64,000 nucleotides of DNA from Acanthaster planci (taxonomy: Eukaryota; Echinodermata; Asteroidea; Valvatida; Acanthasteridae), in NCBI RefSeq assembly GCF_001949145.1, contig NW_019091619.1:273379-337378 (forward strand), read 5' to 3'. Positions 34,601 to 44,544 of this stretch are shown piece by piece. A program made the position numbers and the translations under genes. The notes under the pieces were generated by a model. It saw nothing but the letters and a program-made list of their open reading frames with translations. It was not told the DNA's origin and searched no databases. Numbering within the stretch: the stretch's first letter is position 1; each line of letters opens with the position of its first letter.

Positions 34601-37600
34601 ATTAAATTTCATCAAATAATTATAATTGATTATAAGTTGGTCAACTTGTCAATCAAGTCAGTTGGTCAGTCTGTCGGTCAGTCCAATTCCTCGAGTTCGA
34701 ATACTTCTGCCATTTTCTCCAACTAGGCTGGATGACAACTACGTGGTGAAGGTGGCCGACTTTGGCCTGGCCCGGCGGATATTCGACAATGAATGCTACA
34801 AGATGAGGATCCGTCAGAGCATCTCTTGTTGCCTTCCTGTCAAATGGGTGGCCATCGAAGGACTGAATGACTCCATCTTCACTTCAAGGAGTGATGTGGT
34901 GAGGTTATATACTATGTATTTCATGTCCTAGTTTTTGTGTGTGTTCACTTTCTTGCATGTTTACTCAATAAGACTACAAATTTTACACTACCTGTCTCAT
35001 CTTCAATTCCAAAGTAAAACAATATTGTCTGTGTAAAGCTGTACACAATTTCTATATGAACTGTCAGTTATTTAGCCCGAAGACATCATGATTGAGTGCT
35101 GCAATATTGTGATTATTTGTTCAATTCATTTGTAATCTGGCCCTCATTGGTTTTGATTGATCAAAGTGCTGAGTTACGTGTTTGCATAACAAAATTCCCA
35201 ATCATCTTGGCCAATGGTCATATCATTTTATCTCTGGTTGGCAGCAAGCATATTTGCCTTTGCATCTATATTACTTCGTCATAAAAAGTTTTGTTCTTAG
35301 TCAAAGTGTAGGGCTTTCGCTTTGTGATGCACGCAGTTCCGCCTCTGCAAAGAAAGTGTTCATTTTCAGCAAGAAAATGTCGATTTGTTTTTTTAACTGA
35401 CTTGATGAATGGAGTGTGTGAACAACTGTTGAGGCCCGGGATATGAAGCCAAACTTGCTGTAATGAGGAACAACTTTCGTGTCTTTTTTCCCCACACCGC
35501 GCTATGTGTACCAGCTCAATAAAGAAGAAAAACGAACAAAATCTTAAATTCTTCATAAAACAGCCAGTTCTACCGCAAAATTGAAGAAAGAACCTAGAAT
35601 TAAAGAATTAAAAAAGTACTCACAGTGTGGTCACTAGAACTCAAAGACCAAAGCCAGTGGGAATGGAATAGTTGAAGTGGATTAAGTGCTGGAATATACC
35701 TGACCCATTATCACAGAGTCAGGATTGATTTTTGACAATTCCTCTCCCCCACTGTTAATTTTCATACTTCAAAGGGATTTTTAGGGTTAAAATAATAACT
35801 AATAATAGTATATTCTTAAAAAGCGCCTCACATTGTCAAACATTCTTGAATTTCCTTACCACTAGATAAAATTACAATACAAGAAAAAGTTATTATAGTT
35901 AAATGTTTAATGAAAGTATTAGAAAGCTTACAATTAAAATTGAGTGATTGAACAACTACAAATTAAGATAATGGAACTAAAGTAAAGATGGAGTTAAAAT
36001 TGAATTAAATTAAGAACTAATGACTAGATGAAATGCTGTTGAAATACGTAAGTTTTCAATGAAGATTTAAATAATTCAATTGTGGGCTTAGTGCGGATCG
36101 GGTTCCGGAGCTTATGTTGTGGAATTTGCATTTTCCATGTATTATTATTGTTAACGTTCTCTTCACCCATCTGTTGAATTTACTGAAAGTCTCATCCCAC
36201 CCATTTTGTTAACTTCTCTGCAAGGTTTTCCTCACCCACTTGTTAATTTTAAAGTATGATGTTAACGTTAAGGCCACTGAACGCCCTTGAAGAAAGTAAT
36301 TCCTTAAATGAACCCTTTCCTACAATTGGTCACTGCTCAGTCAACTGTGAATGTATCGATATGATCAATGTGTCATTTTAAACAGGACATTCAAACCTAA
36401 CAGATGTTATCTCCATTTGATTCACATGAGCCATGCTTCTTTTACAATTCGCAATAATGTCTCGCTTCCTTTTTTTGATCCACTCTGTATATTTGTATCA
36501 TTTTTCCAGACAAAAAAATTTCGTTTCTTTAGCCGGCTTTTTGAATGGTTGAGGACATACATGTAACACACCACGGGCTTTCAGAAGATGCGAATGTACA
36601 TCCCGGCTTCCAGCATCCCTGTACCAAAAGTCACATGTCACCAGAGCCATTTTGAGTTAAAGGCCTTTAAATGAATCTCGAAAACTGTAAATCTATAGGA
36701 AACCTCATTATTCGTCATCCACATAATGTATTTTCATCAGTATGTCAAACTGAGAGATTGATAAATGCACAAGCTTGAGTTGCCAGAGCAGGTGGCAAAT
36801 AATGTTCCAGTGGTCTTGATGAAAACACGTGATACAACCCCCCCCCCAAAAAAAACCCAAACAAAACAGAAACCTGTGATTGACTTCCTTTTTACATTTC
36901 CTAGTGGTCCTTTGGTGTGACCATGTGGGAGATTGCCACCCATGCCAAGATCCCTTATCCAGGCTTGGAGAACTTCAAAGTACTGGAGTATCTTGAGCAA
37001 GGCCGTCGTCTTCGCCAACCGGATGGCTGTCCAAAAACCTTGTAAGTCGACTTCCTGGAGATTTGCCAATGTTTGCCACCTTTCACTCACGGCAGAAGCA
37101 AATACAGACACAATGTTACAGTAGTAAGGTCATTCACATAGAAAGGCTCCATTGTAATTTTTTGTAGCCACTGCCGCCCATCCTTCTTGCTTTATTTTTT
37201 AATGAAATAATCTGACCTTCGGGTCCAAAAAGCGGGCATGTGTATGTATCTTGACTAATGAGAAAATTATTGCAAAAGTCTAATCTTCTTTGCAATGTCA
37301 TTAGGAAATCACATTCGCATTTGATGTTAAGAACAAAGTACATGCTCGAACAGTGTCGACAGTGACAGGCTATGTGTCTCTATTGTCTCTATTATGTGTC
37401 TCATTTTGGAAATTTTTCCTACAGTGGCACGTATGCAAGCATTTGACCTGTACAGACTTTTTACATTCTCCAAGTTCTCAGAAATTCTTTTCTGTTTTTT
37501 GAGTCAACCACTTCATCCTGCCCACTCATTCTCCAAACCCTTTCTTTACATTTGCAGGTACGGCCTAATGTACACCTGCTGGCACAGGGACCCTATCATG

Positions 37601-37753
37601 CGGCCTTCCTTTGGCTATGTGAAGGAGCAGTTGGAGGCTCTAAAGGAAACCGTCAGCGCTGCCGACAACTCTGGGTCAGCTACCATGGCTAGACAGCAAC
37701 ACGAGGCAGCCATCCAGCAAAAAAACCCCTTGTACCACAATGCCTGGGTGTAA
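28568..37753 (+). CDS. TAM-like (AXL/MERTK/TYRO3-type) transmembrane tyrosine kinase
   Basis: Single-pass protein tyrosine kinase. Exons: 28568-28622 (candidate start), 29064-29214, 29977-30011, 30380-30478, 31032-31115, 31887-31973, 32513-32631, 34171-34277, 34727-34898, 36905-37041, 37558-37753. Phases agree throughout; total 1242 bp, 413 residues. Membrane segment about 43-64, then a short juxtamembrane part (DDDEMKDKIREILIPRNKL) resembling TAM kinases. Kinase marks: G-loop GEGQYAQV (third Gly is Ala), VAVK with K138, alpha-C Glu153/154, HRDLATRN (237-244), DFG (257-259), LPVKWVAIEG, DVWSFGVTMWEIATHAKIPY and CWHRDPIMRPSF. The activation loop keeps only Tyr270 of the usual TAM tyrosines. 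The tail ends NPLYHNAWV. All catalytic residues are present, so it should be active. Vertebrate TAM receptors are around 900 residues with Ig and FN3 domains; none are seen here. RON/MET-type kinases are the next alternative. The ligand is unknown. Confidence 0.88.
29064..29214 (+). CDS. TAM-like kinase exon 2 (membrane segment)
   Basis: The acceptor is TTTCCATCAAG and the donor GTGAGT. It encodes an acidic stretch (GSLWETADVIDTVG) and a strong hydrophobic helix, GILVASIALCVLVILMLVIT, ending CCWQ. The 5' border is uncertain because the frame is open back to 28964; other AG sites exist. Confidence 0.75.
29977..30011 (+). CDS. TAM-like kinase exon 3 (35-bp juxtamembrane exon)
   Basis: The acceptor is GGTGAATTCAG and the donor is a perfect GTAAGT. 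It encodes ISPKVFWEELK and is the only length and frame found that links the phase-2 end of exon 2 to the phase-1 start of exon 4. Confidence 0.65.
30380..30478 (+). CDS. TAM-like kinase exon 4 (juxtamembrane and start of G-loop)
   Basis: It encodes DELALDDDEMKDKIREILIP and NKLSIHKLIGE. The pattern of a short helix followed by I-x-R-x-x-L and LGEG is that of TAM kinases. The acceptor is TTTCTGTCAG, phase 1 out. Confidence 0.88.
31032..31115 (+). CDS. TAM-like kinase exon 5 (catalytic lysine)
   Basis: It encodes GQYAQVHFGTMV and QKVAVKIMK. The lysine in VAVK (K138) is the ATP-anchoring residue. Confidence 0.9.
31887..31973 (+). CDS. TAM-like kinase exon 6 (alpha-C helix)
   Basis: It encodes HWTDQARNLIEEGLLTLGLN and HPNILAIIG. 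The Glu pair supplies the alpha-C glutamate, and HPNI is the usual turn after it. The acceptor is CTTTTTGGTAG. Confidence 0.9.
32513..32631 (+). CDS. TAM-like kinase exon 7 (hinge)
   Basis: It encodes the hinge VVMPFLENRDLNSFLKNVRL, matching the TAM pattern 'LPFMxxGDLHSFL'. The donor GTAAAA follows GAG, phase 0. Confidence 0.9.
33087..33812 (-). CDS. Unrecognised 241-codon open frame, antisense in a kinase intron
   Basis: This is the longest gap-free open frame in the window. It lies on the strand opposite the kinase gene, inside the intron 32632-34170. I do not recognise it. A tract such as FNFFFLFCLLL comes from a purine-rich run on the plus strand, and the first part reads through the 16-bp hairpin. 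The segment near 33130-33300 is also open on plus (GLFPDHPGN, then SIIQTAQYATHLPIGF), so it may be a decayed transposon rather than a gene. Confidence 0.18.
   Translation of the reverse strand: MLVIVHIDNKVNRYTNMKNVSISMLTLPGQWLNCIQYTELDDYHIKYQHLLKVCRITKITEQLYQIALGFIFKYPKEEIPNFGVELGISLYFLLAFSYRYHQVCPGGWRGWTKHSSVKFDKSLTRKGSALKGINCHKHWRLLYSFNFFFLFCLLLPQFPGFSFNLFLVRDVQAPPPLIKTYGQMCRILSCLNNGWAVCPIHGSTAEGYDVPWVIREQARQQFVMNVSVWHMLKGNRNIENI
33742..33778. repeat. Perfect 16-bp hairpin in kinase intron 7
   Basis: ATAGATATACTAACAT (33742-33757) and ATGTTAGTATATCTAT (33763-33778) are exact reverse complements around the loop TTTTC. Confidence 0.95.
34171..34277 (+). CDS. TAM-like kinase exon 8 (catalytic loop)
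   Basis: It encodes MMIQIATGMEYIANNGIIHR and DLATRNC. The catalytic Asp is present; ATRN replaces the usual AARN of receptor tyrosine kinases. The acceptor is ACTTTTGTAG. Confidence 0.92.
34727..34898 (+). CDS. TAM-like kinase exon 9 (DFG and activation loop)
   Basis: It encodes VVKVADFGLARRIFDNECYK, then an extended loop and LPVKWVAIEGLNDSIFTSRS. The KW-A-IE motif is that of the TAM group. Only one activation-loop tyrosine is visible. Confidence 0.92.
36905..37041 (+). CDS. TAM-like kinase exon 10
   Basis: It encodes WSFGVTMWEIATHAKIPYPG and the EYLEQGRRLRQPDGCPKTL helix, near-textbook for the TAM C-lobe. The donor is GTAAGT, phase 2. Confidence 0.93.
37558..37753 (+). CDS. TAM-like kinase exon 11 (C-lobe end and tail)
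   Basis: It encodes YGLMYTCWHRDPIMRPSFGY, a helix ending the kinase fold, and a tail of about 35 residues finishing NPLYHNAWV and TAA. The tail tyrosine is a possible phosphosite. Confidence 0.9.
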
Positions 37754-38857
37754 CATTGCCTTGAGTACTACAGTGAATGGGTACATACTGCAGTGCCTGG
37801 ATTTCATTACGTTCTGTGTAAAACATATTGGTGTCACTGTTTTGAATTGGCCCAGAGTGATCACATAAAAACTTATTACCCTCACCGTTGGACATAATGT
37901 CTCTGCCCCACAGACCATATCACAATGCAGAGAAGTACCAGTCATTAGTACTTCTGCTGTACTATAGTTACCTCTAGTGGGAGCAGGCAGCTGGTGTCCG
38001 ATACAATCAGCTGTTGGATCGCTGCAATGTTTTGAAGTTTGTTTGAAATTCATTTCTTTTGGAACCTTCCATAATTTCTGCTGAGCTTGAAGACACATGC
38101 AGATTTTACTCTTAAAATGGTAAGAAAGATGTAAATATATTGCTTGGGAACAAGACACATGCAACCAAACCAGTTAATTAAACTGATATGGAGATGTACT
38201 GAGACCGCATGTCACACAACCTTCTATACGGCTGACAGATCGAGACGTTTGTCAATTAAATTCAAGACCTCCAGGAGAGGAAAGTATTGCAAAGAATTCA
38301 AGACAGAGGTATAACAAACCATTTACTGCAGTGATGTGGGCCATGTTTTAACACCCAAAGGACTCATAGCATCTGATGCGAAGCTGAAAGTGCGATAAGT
38401 ATGAAACATCGTAGATATCCCACATCAAAGCAGTCCATGATATTGAAGTGTAGCACACAGCCATAGTGTCGCAGTGTAAGGGCCCATTTACACAAGAGAT
38501 GAAGGGTACTCCATTTACGATTATTGGCTTTCCTATATATATTGGACTGTTGAGAGTGGCCAAACTGTGCAGTGAACCGCCGTATAATTATATCAACCCA
38601 AGCGATTTCAAGACAGCACTTTTTGACCAATCAGCAGAATCATTTATAGGTGTGGTGTCATTGATTGACGAACATGGCACATAAAGCTTCTTCGTCAAAT
38701 GCCTTCAATGCCTCCTGAGGCGCTGTTGTTATTAAGCAGATACCAAGCGGTTTTTCTGCCTTGTGCATAAATGTAAAACAACATATTCCATTACCGCACT
38801 AATAGCTTGTTCGTGTAAACAGACTCTAAAGTCTTGTACCTCACAATGCCACAGTGT

Positions 38858-38863
38858 AATAAA
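38858..38863 (+). promoter_or_regulatory. Candidate polyadenylation signal AATAAA for the TAM-like kinase
   Basis: AATAAA about 1.1 kb after the stop codon, the first one noticed on this strand. Confidence 0.35.
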
Positions 38864-39689
38864 TCAATTGGTGTAAATAATGTTCAAACTGAAACAACGA
38901 TTGAGAATTGATGGAAGCACATTTAAGACTGTGCAACCAGACACTTGTGTTTCCTGCTACCTTTCATTATGAGATTTGATGTGGGAATAAGGATTCTGTT
39001 ACTGAACTCTGGTATAATATTGTGGCCATGATTGGTCAACAGTGGTTGGGGTAGTCTGGTTGGCTTTATTGGAAGTAGCCAACCAAGATTGGTCACAAAA
39101 TGCATAGGAGAAAACCAGCAAATTTTGTTTGTTTTTGTTTTTTGTTGTATTTTTTTTAAGTAAACGTCAAGCACACGTACATCAAATTTATCTTTCTGCA
39201 TTTCCGATGTATTTTGCCACAGCATAGGTATACTAATTGTTTAATAGTTATCAACTCATGCTACTATTATAAGCACAACATACAGTTTGTGTCCGTGTGG
39301 GGTGAAAAAAAATGAATCGCTGTTGTAGCTCGTAAAAAATAAACACATTTCGCAAAAAAAATCTGAATATGGAAGTTCTTGGAAATTCCTGGAGAACGAG
39401 TTGATTTTCCCCATTTTTATCTCTGCTTTTTGGGGAGGGGGAGTAAGATGTCTCTTCCCCCCTTTCTTTGACCATTACTTTAAGAAGGACATTGTCACCA
39501 CACATAATCAATATATACCCACTTGTACGTTCGTATCTCCATGTTTGTCACCCCCAACCCCAATGTGAGTGCTGAATGCTTTAATCTGCATGCACCATTC
39601 AACATCCAGAAATCCTCAATCAGTAAATTATGAAAGCCCTGTAATTCCATCAAATATATAGTTTCAAAAAGTGAAGTATTTATCGAGGT

Positions 39690-40020
39690 CCATTTTAAGA
39701 GATATATTTTTCCGACTACGTTTTAGGAGATACATGTATACTTTTCCAAAAGTTGTTTGTTGAAGACATACATTATACTTCGTTCTAATGAGATCTGTAT
39801 TTAGAAACATTGTTTCTGTGTTCGGAAACAAATTGCTTAAACGAGATATATTTTATGCTGAAGGTTTTTATGAGATATATTGTATAAGTTAATTTTCAGG
39901 AGATATACATTGTCAGGTTTGAATTTCCTCGTACAAACGAACTTCACAAAATATGACTCATAAAAACGGACTCAAAAACATATAACTCATACAAACGGAC
40001 TCAAAAAAGCCAACCTAAAA
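39690..40020. repeat. Degenerate repeat of GAGATATATTTT-like words
   Basis: Variants of GAGATATATTTT recur at about 39700, 39728, 39765, 39845, 39872 and 39900. They are followed by ACAAACGGACTCAAAAA-like units near 39935, 39965 and 39990. The period is irregular, 25 to 45 bp. Confidence 0.6.
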
Positions 40021-40499
40021 ATTGATCTCGTAAAAGACAATTTAACTCCAAATATAGAAACAGCATTACTGCTAATAGCTTTTACGGGAACGAACTGGAG
40101 AAGATGTATATCAGAGGAACCTGGGAAAATATATCTCGTCAAAACGTTGAAAAAATGAGAAAATAGACTTTTTGACAATATATACTTGACGGCAATCTAG
40201 GACTTTTGTAGTAAAGTAATTCATGCCCGAGTATCTTGGTTTCACAAGAGATAGTACCACAATTTTTATCATCTAAAAAATTTTACCCGTACAATATACA
40301 GGAATGTTAAGAATTACTCTGACATATTGCATATTTACAAACAGAAATTCGATGTGTTAAAAATGAAAGAATATTAAATTCATGGAAATTTATATGTGTA
40401 TGTGTGTAGTTTAACTACATGGTGTAGTGTCTGGAGAAAAATGGACCTCCATTGAAGGAGCATAATTATGACTGAAAGGAATCAATCACAAGGGACCAT

Positions 40500-40970
40500 T
40501 CATATTGTTTTGTATACCCGGGTGGGGATTGGGGTGTTGACAGCATGAACAAGGGGAGGGGAGATCGGCGGGGGGGATGCATGTATCCTACACTCTGCTA
40601 ATAGAGCTTGAAAGTAAAAGGTCACGCAGCGAGTTTCCAGAGCCCTAGCGTGGTCCGTCCATGGGGATTTCGCATTGGGCCGTCCTATCACGGTTCAACA
40701 ACTTTTGGAAAAATAATTCCCAACTGAAACCACCCCATTTAACACTCTTTTTGGAATTTTACCTTTGTCAGTATTTAAAGAAAAGTCATCTGGAGATGGG
40801 TACAAACGACTTTCATCAACGACCTTTCACGTCCGGCGATATCGTACCTAGGGCTCCTTGTTTCTGCACGTTTGTTTTCACTCCCCATTGAAAACCGAAA
40901 TCGTAAAACGTTGCAAAGATCTACCTACTTGTAGTTGATTGGTTCCATGTTCCGTTGATTTGACATAACG
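40500..40970 (+). repeat. Dispersed repeat, family C, copy 1
   Basis: The stretch with GGTCACGCAGCGAG, ATTGGGCCGTCCTATCAC and AACGTTGCAAAGATCTACCT matches 60240-60615 in reverse complement (GGTGATAGGACGGCCCAACG-like text and AGGTAAATCTTTGCAACGTT there). The copies are 20 kb apart and inverted. Confidence 0.75.
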
Positions 40971-41829
40971 CAGTTGTTGTCATCAAAAATCCCTAAAATA
41001 GTAAATTCTTTCGTAAAAGCGGATCATTGCTTTAAGTTTATTACCTTATAAATCAAAACAGTGAAATATTTTGATTTTTTTATTTCAGCTTTTACCCACA
41101 GACTGCCATCAAATTTCAAACCGTAAATGTTCCTCTGCGTACGAGACCGCCGCATAGGACTGCACTGCATGCATTTTATATTTTTGGAAGTGATGGTCAG
41201 TTTTTGGCAGGATATCGATATTTCTCTTTTAGGTCAGGTAATCAGTTTCATTTTTCAGTTTCTATCAACTGATATACTAGCAAATATTTTCCAGAGCCCC
41301 TTTTCCATGATGGATGTTTAAGAAGTAACTGAACGGAAAAATATTACAAATTCCTTAAAGGTGGTGGACACCATTTTTTGTTTTATTTTGTTTTTTTGTT
41401 GTAATTTCAGTCGTAAGATTTGCTGATTACGGTGCGTAAAATTCGCTGCAACTTACATACCACTCACTTGTTTCATGATTGAGTCAACTGCTTTGGACTG
41501 TTGGTGGACTTCCCAACTCGAAGTTCAACTGTCTTGGATAAAATCAATATCCCTGCCACTAATATCAGCCAGCAATTATCATGGCCCCTCTTAGGCGTGG
41601 TGAGAATGACAGAATTTTGTGGAACCCTAAGATAAATGCTACTCACTACAATGACACATATATCAAAACCATAAGGTCGATGAAACAGTCTTCTGTGCGT
41701 GAATTCGGCCAATGGATAACGACTGGTCTGAGCTTTATGGTTAATTAAGCTTGAAAAATGTTGCAATATGAATGTGAGCTTCATGAAAATTCCTCGATTT
41801 CCATCAATGCAAATCCTACATACTGATCT

Positions 41830-42620
41830 TTAGGCGGTTGACTGTGTTCTGGTTAGTTCAGACCTCAAATGGGACAAACACGTCGATCATATTTATCATA
41901 AGGCTAACAGTAAAATCTTCATGCTTATTAAATTGTTGAAGAAATTTAACTTGCCTATATATTACCGATCTGTTAATAGTGTTTAGGAGGTACATTCGGC
42001 CACTTATGGAATATGCCACACCGGTTTGGTTTGAAATGCAGGCTTAACAAAATCTCATGAAGGGAAGTTGGAAAGCATTAAAAATCGTGCACTCAAAATC
42101 ATCTTGGGTATAGAGTATTCAGACTATGAATCAGCTCGGACTAAATGCAATCTTGTGTCTCTTCAAAGTCGTCGAAGAGACCTTTGTTCAGACTTTGCAG
42201 CCAAACTGAAGTCTTCCAATACATTCCATACGTGGTTACCTCAGCCGAGACATAGTCAAGTTCAATATCAACTCAGAAATGCCACAAACCTGTCACATTA
42301 GCATGTAATACCAAACATTAAAAAGTAGTCCCATCCCATATTTTATAAGTCTGCTAAATCATTAATCTGTTAAGGGTTGGTTTTAATTGATTTGTGTTTT
42401 TGTGGGCATTGGTTATAAAAATGCAATTTTCTGTTTGTATCTTAAGTGATTTTCATTTTCTGATTGTTGTTTTGTGTCTATTTTAGATGAGATGCGTCTA
42501 CTTTAAATTTTTAATGCTCTAATGTTTTATTTATTGAAAAGTTAACCTGTGTGTACTGCGGTAATTTAGCCTCCGGGCTACAATCACAGTGTTTGAAATA
42601 AATCATCAATAATAATAATA
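41830..42620 (+). mobile_element. 3' end of a CR1/jockey-like LINE
   Basis: Reading across frames, SSDLKWDKHVDHI and KIFMLIKLLKKFNL precede an open stretch (42068-42301) starting LESIKNRALKIILG, followed by LVSLQSRRRDLCSDFA. This is the usual C-terminal part of CR1/jockey-type reverse transcriptase ORFs. Stops and shifts show it is dead. It ends in a short AATAATAATAATAA tail at about 42605-42620, as 3' ends of these elements often do. Confidence 0.8.
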
Positions 42621-43328
42621 ACTGCTTTTTGAAAAATCGAGAAAACAGCGCGGAATTTTCAACGCTTAAATTAACGGTCTTGCATTTTGTTTTGCGTAAA
42701 ACCTGTGCTGTGGATTATAGGGCGTTCGTAGTACAAGCGAAAATCGTCCACGGGGTCAGGGGGGAACCAAGCATGACAGGTTCTCATTCCCTTGAAAAGG
42801 GGAGCAGTTTTCAACTGCTAGGAGTAATCAGTGATTTAACCTTGGATTAATGCGCCTCCTCGAGAATGTATCATTGCAAATTCGTGGAAAAACGTCATCC
42901 AGGAACACAGCAGTGGACTCGTGTCCTTGAGTAGGCCCATATGATAATGCACGTGCGCACGATCGTGTTTATAACGGCATTTTCATGTCAGTTCACGCGT
43001 CGATGAAAGTCTAAAACACAGTTGTGTCATTAGTAAAAAGAATTATCAACCCCCCTTGAAAAAAAAGGAGGATTAACGTGTGGAAATCGTACTCTTTGTT
43101 GACGAAAATCATCGTTTTGGGAAAACAGCCGCCATATTGGATTATATCTAGGAGTGATTTTGAATTCGCAAAGTTTTCCGTTAAAACAACCTTTCCTTAA
43201 ATAAAATTCAACTTCACACGGATCCAATTTATTTCTACTTTACGCCTAACACTCAGGTTTCTATAATTTCAGTTTGTTATAACGTAGAAGCAAGTAATCA
43301 CAACCAAAAGAACGGAACAAACGCAAAA

Positions 43329-43400
43329 ATGGCTGTGCAAGAACTTCAACAATCTTGTATTACGAGACACACAATAATAACAATTTCAGGAATTCGTCAG
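43329..43400 (+). CDS. Possible first exon of an unknown gene
   Basis: AAAAATGGCTG context, then 24 codons (MAVQELQQSCITRHTIITIS...) ending CAG before a perfect GTGAGT donor. No downstream exon was found; the 666-base gap follows. It could be chance. Confidence 0.2.
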
Positions 43401-43878
43401 GTGAGTGTATACTTCCCTATGGCATGTACTTATCCAAATCAAACCACGCAGTTCAGAGTGTTTTTGTTGAAAGAATGTCAGTATATTTTTAGCTGCTTAG
43501 GTTTATCCGTTCATTAATGGAGAATCCCACAACATTTGCAAACCAACGAATTTGGCACCTGTTGAAGGATGTTGTGTGCAAAGTGAAATTAACTCTATTA
43601 CAATGGTCGGCCGACCATCGTAATGAAAGAGAATAAAAGTTTTGTTTTTCTCGAGAACTACAGCATTCTGGGTGGAAATATTTACAGAGTGATTATGACT
43701 GTTGTGAACTTTCTTTCAAGTAAGATATTTCAGGATTATATGGTAGTCCGTTTTTCGGGATTATACCAGTGGTGTACACCACCTTTAAATCTTTGCACGT
43801 TATTTTTCCTATCCAAGGGTTCCGGAGGCGCGCCATCGGGGGACAACGTTCAGGCTCTATTTGCTTTCGGTAAAAATT

Positions 43879-44544
43879 NNNNNNNNNNNNNNNNNNNNNN
43901 NNNNNNNNNNNNNNNNNNNNNNNNNNNNNNNNNNNNNNNNNNNNNNNNNNNNNNNNNNNNNNNNNNNNNNNNNNNNNNNNNNNNNNNNNNNNNNNNNNNN
44001 NNNNNNNNNNNNNNNNNNNNNNNNNNNNNNNNNNNNNNNNNNNNNNNNNNNNNNNNNNNNNNNNNNNNNNNNNNNNNNNNNNNNNNNNNNNNNNNNNNNN
44101 NNNNNNNNNNNNNNNNNNNNNNNNNNNNNNNNNNNNNNNNNNNNNNNNNNNNNNNNNNNNNNNNNNNNNNNNNNNNNNNNNNNNNNNNNNNNNNNNNNNN
44201 NNNNNNNNNNNNNNNNNNNNNNNNNNNNNNNNNNNNNNNNNNNNNNNNNNNNNNNNNNNNNNNNNNNNNNNNNNNNNNNNNNNNNNNNNNNNNNNNNNNN
44301 NNNNNNNNNNNNNNNNNNNNNNNNNNNNNNNNNNNNNNNNNNNNNNNNNNNNNNNNNNNNNNNNNNNNNNNNNNNNNNNNNNNNNNNNNNNNNNNNNNNN
44401 NNNNNNNNNNNNNNNNNNNNNNNNNNNNNNNNNNNNNNNNNNNNNNNNNNNNNNNNNNNNNNNNNNNNNNNNNNNNNNNNNNNNNNNNNNNNNNNNNNNN
44501 NNNNNNNNNNNNNNNNNNNNNNNNNNNNNNNNNNNNNNNNNNNN
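43879..44544. other. Assembly gap (N run)
   Basis: 666 undetermined bases. Confidence 1.

Larger units (their letters stand above)
37754..41829. other. Kinase 3' flank and intergenic DNA
   Basis: No gene recognised. It holds the probable kinase 3' UTR, a degenerate AT-rich repeat at 39690-40020 and one copy of a dispersed repeat at 40500-40970. Small open frames lack support. Confidence 0.6.
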
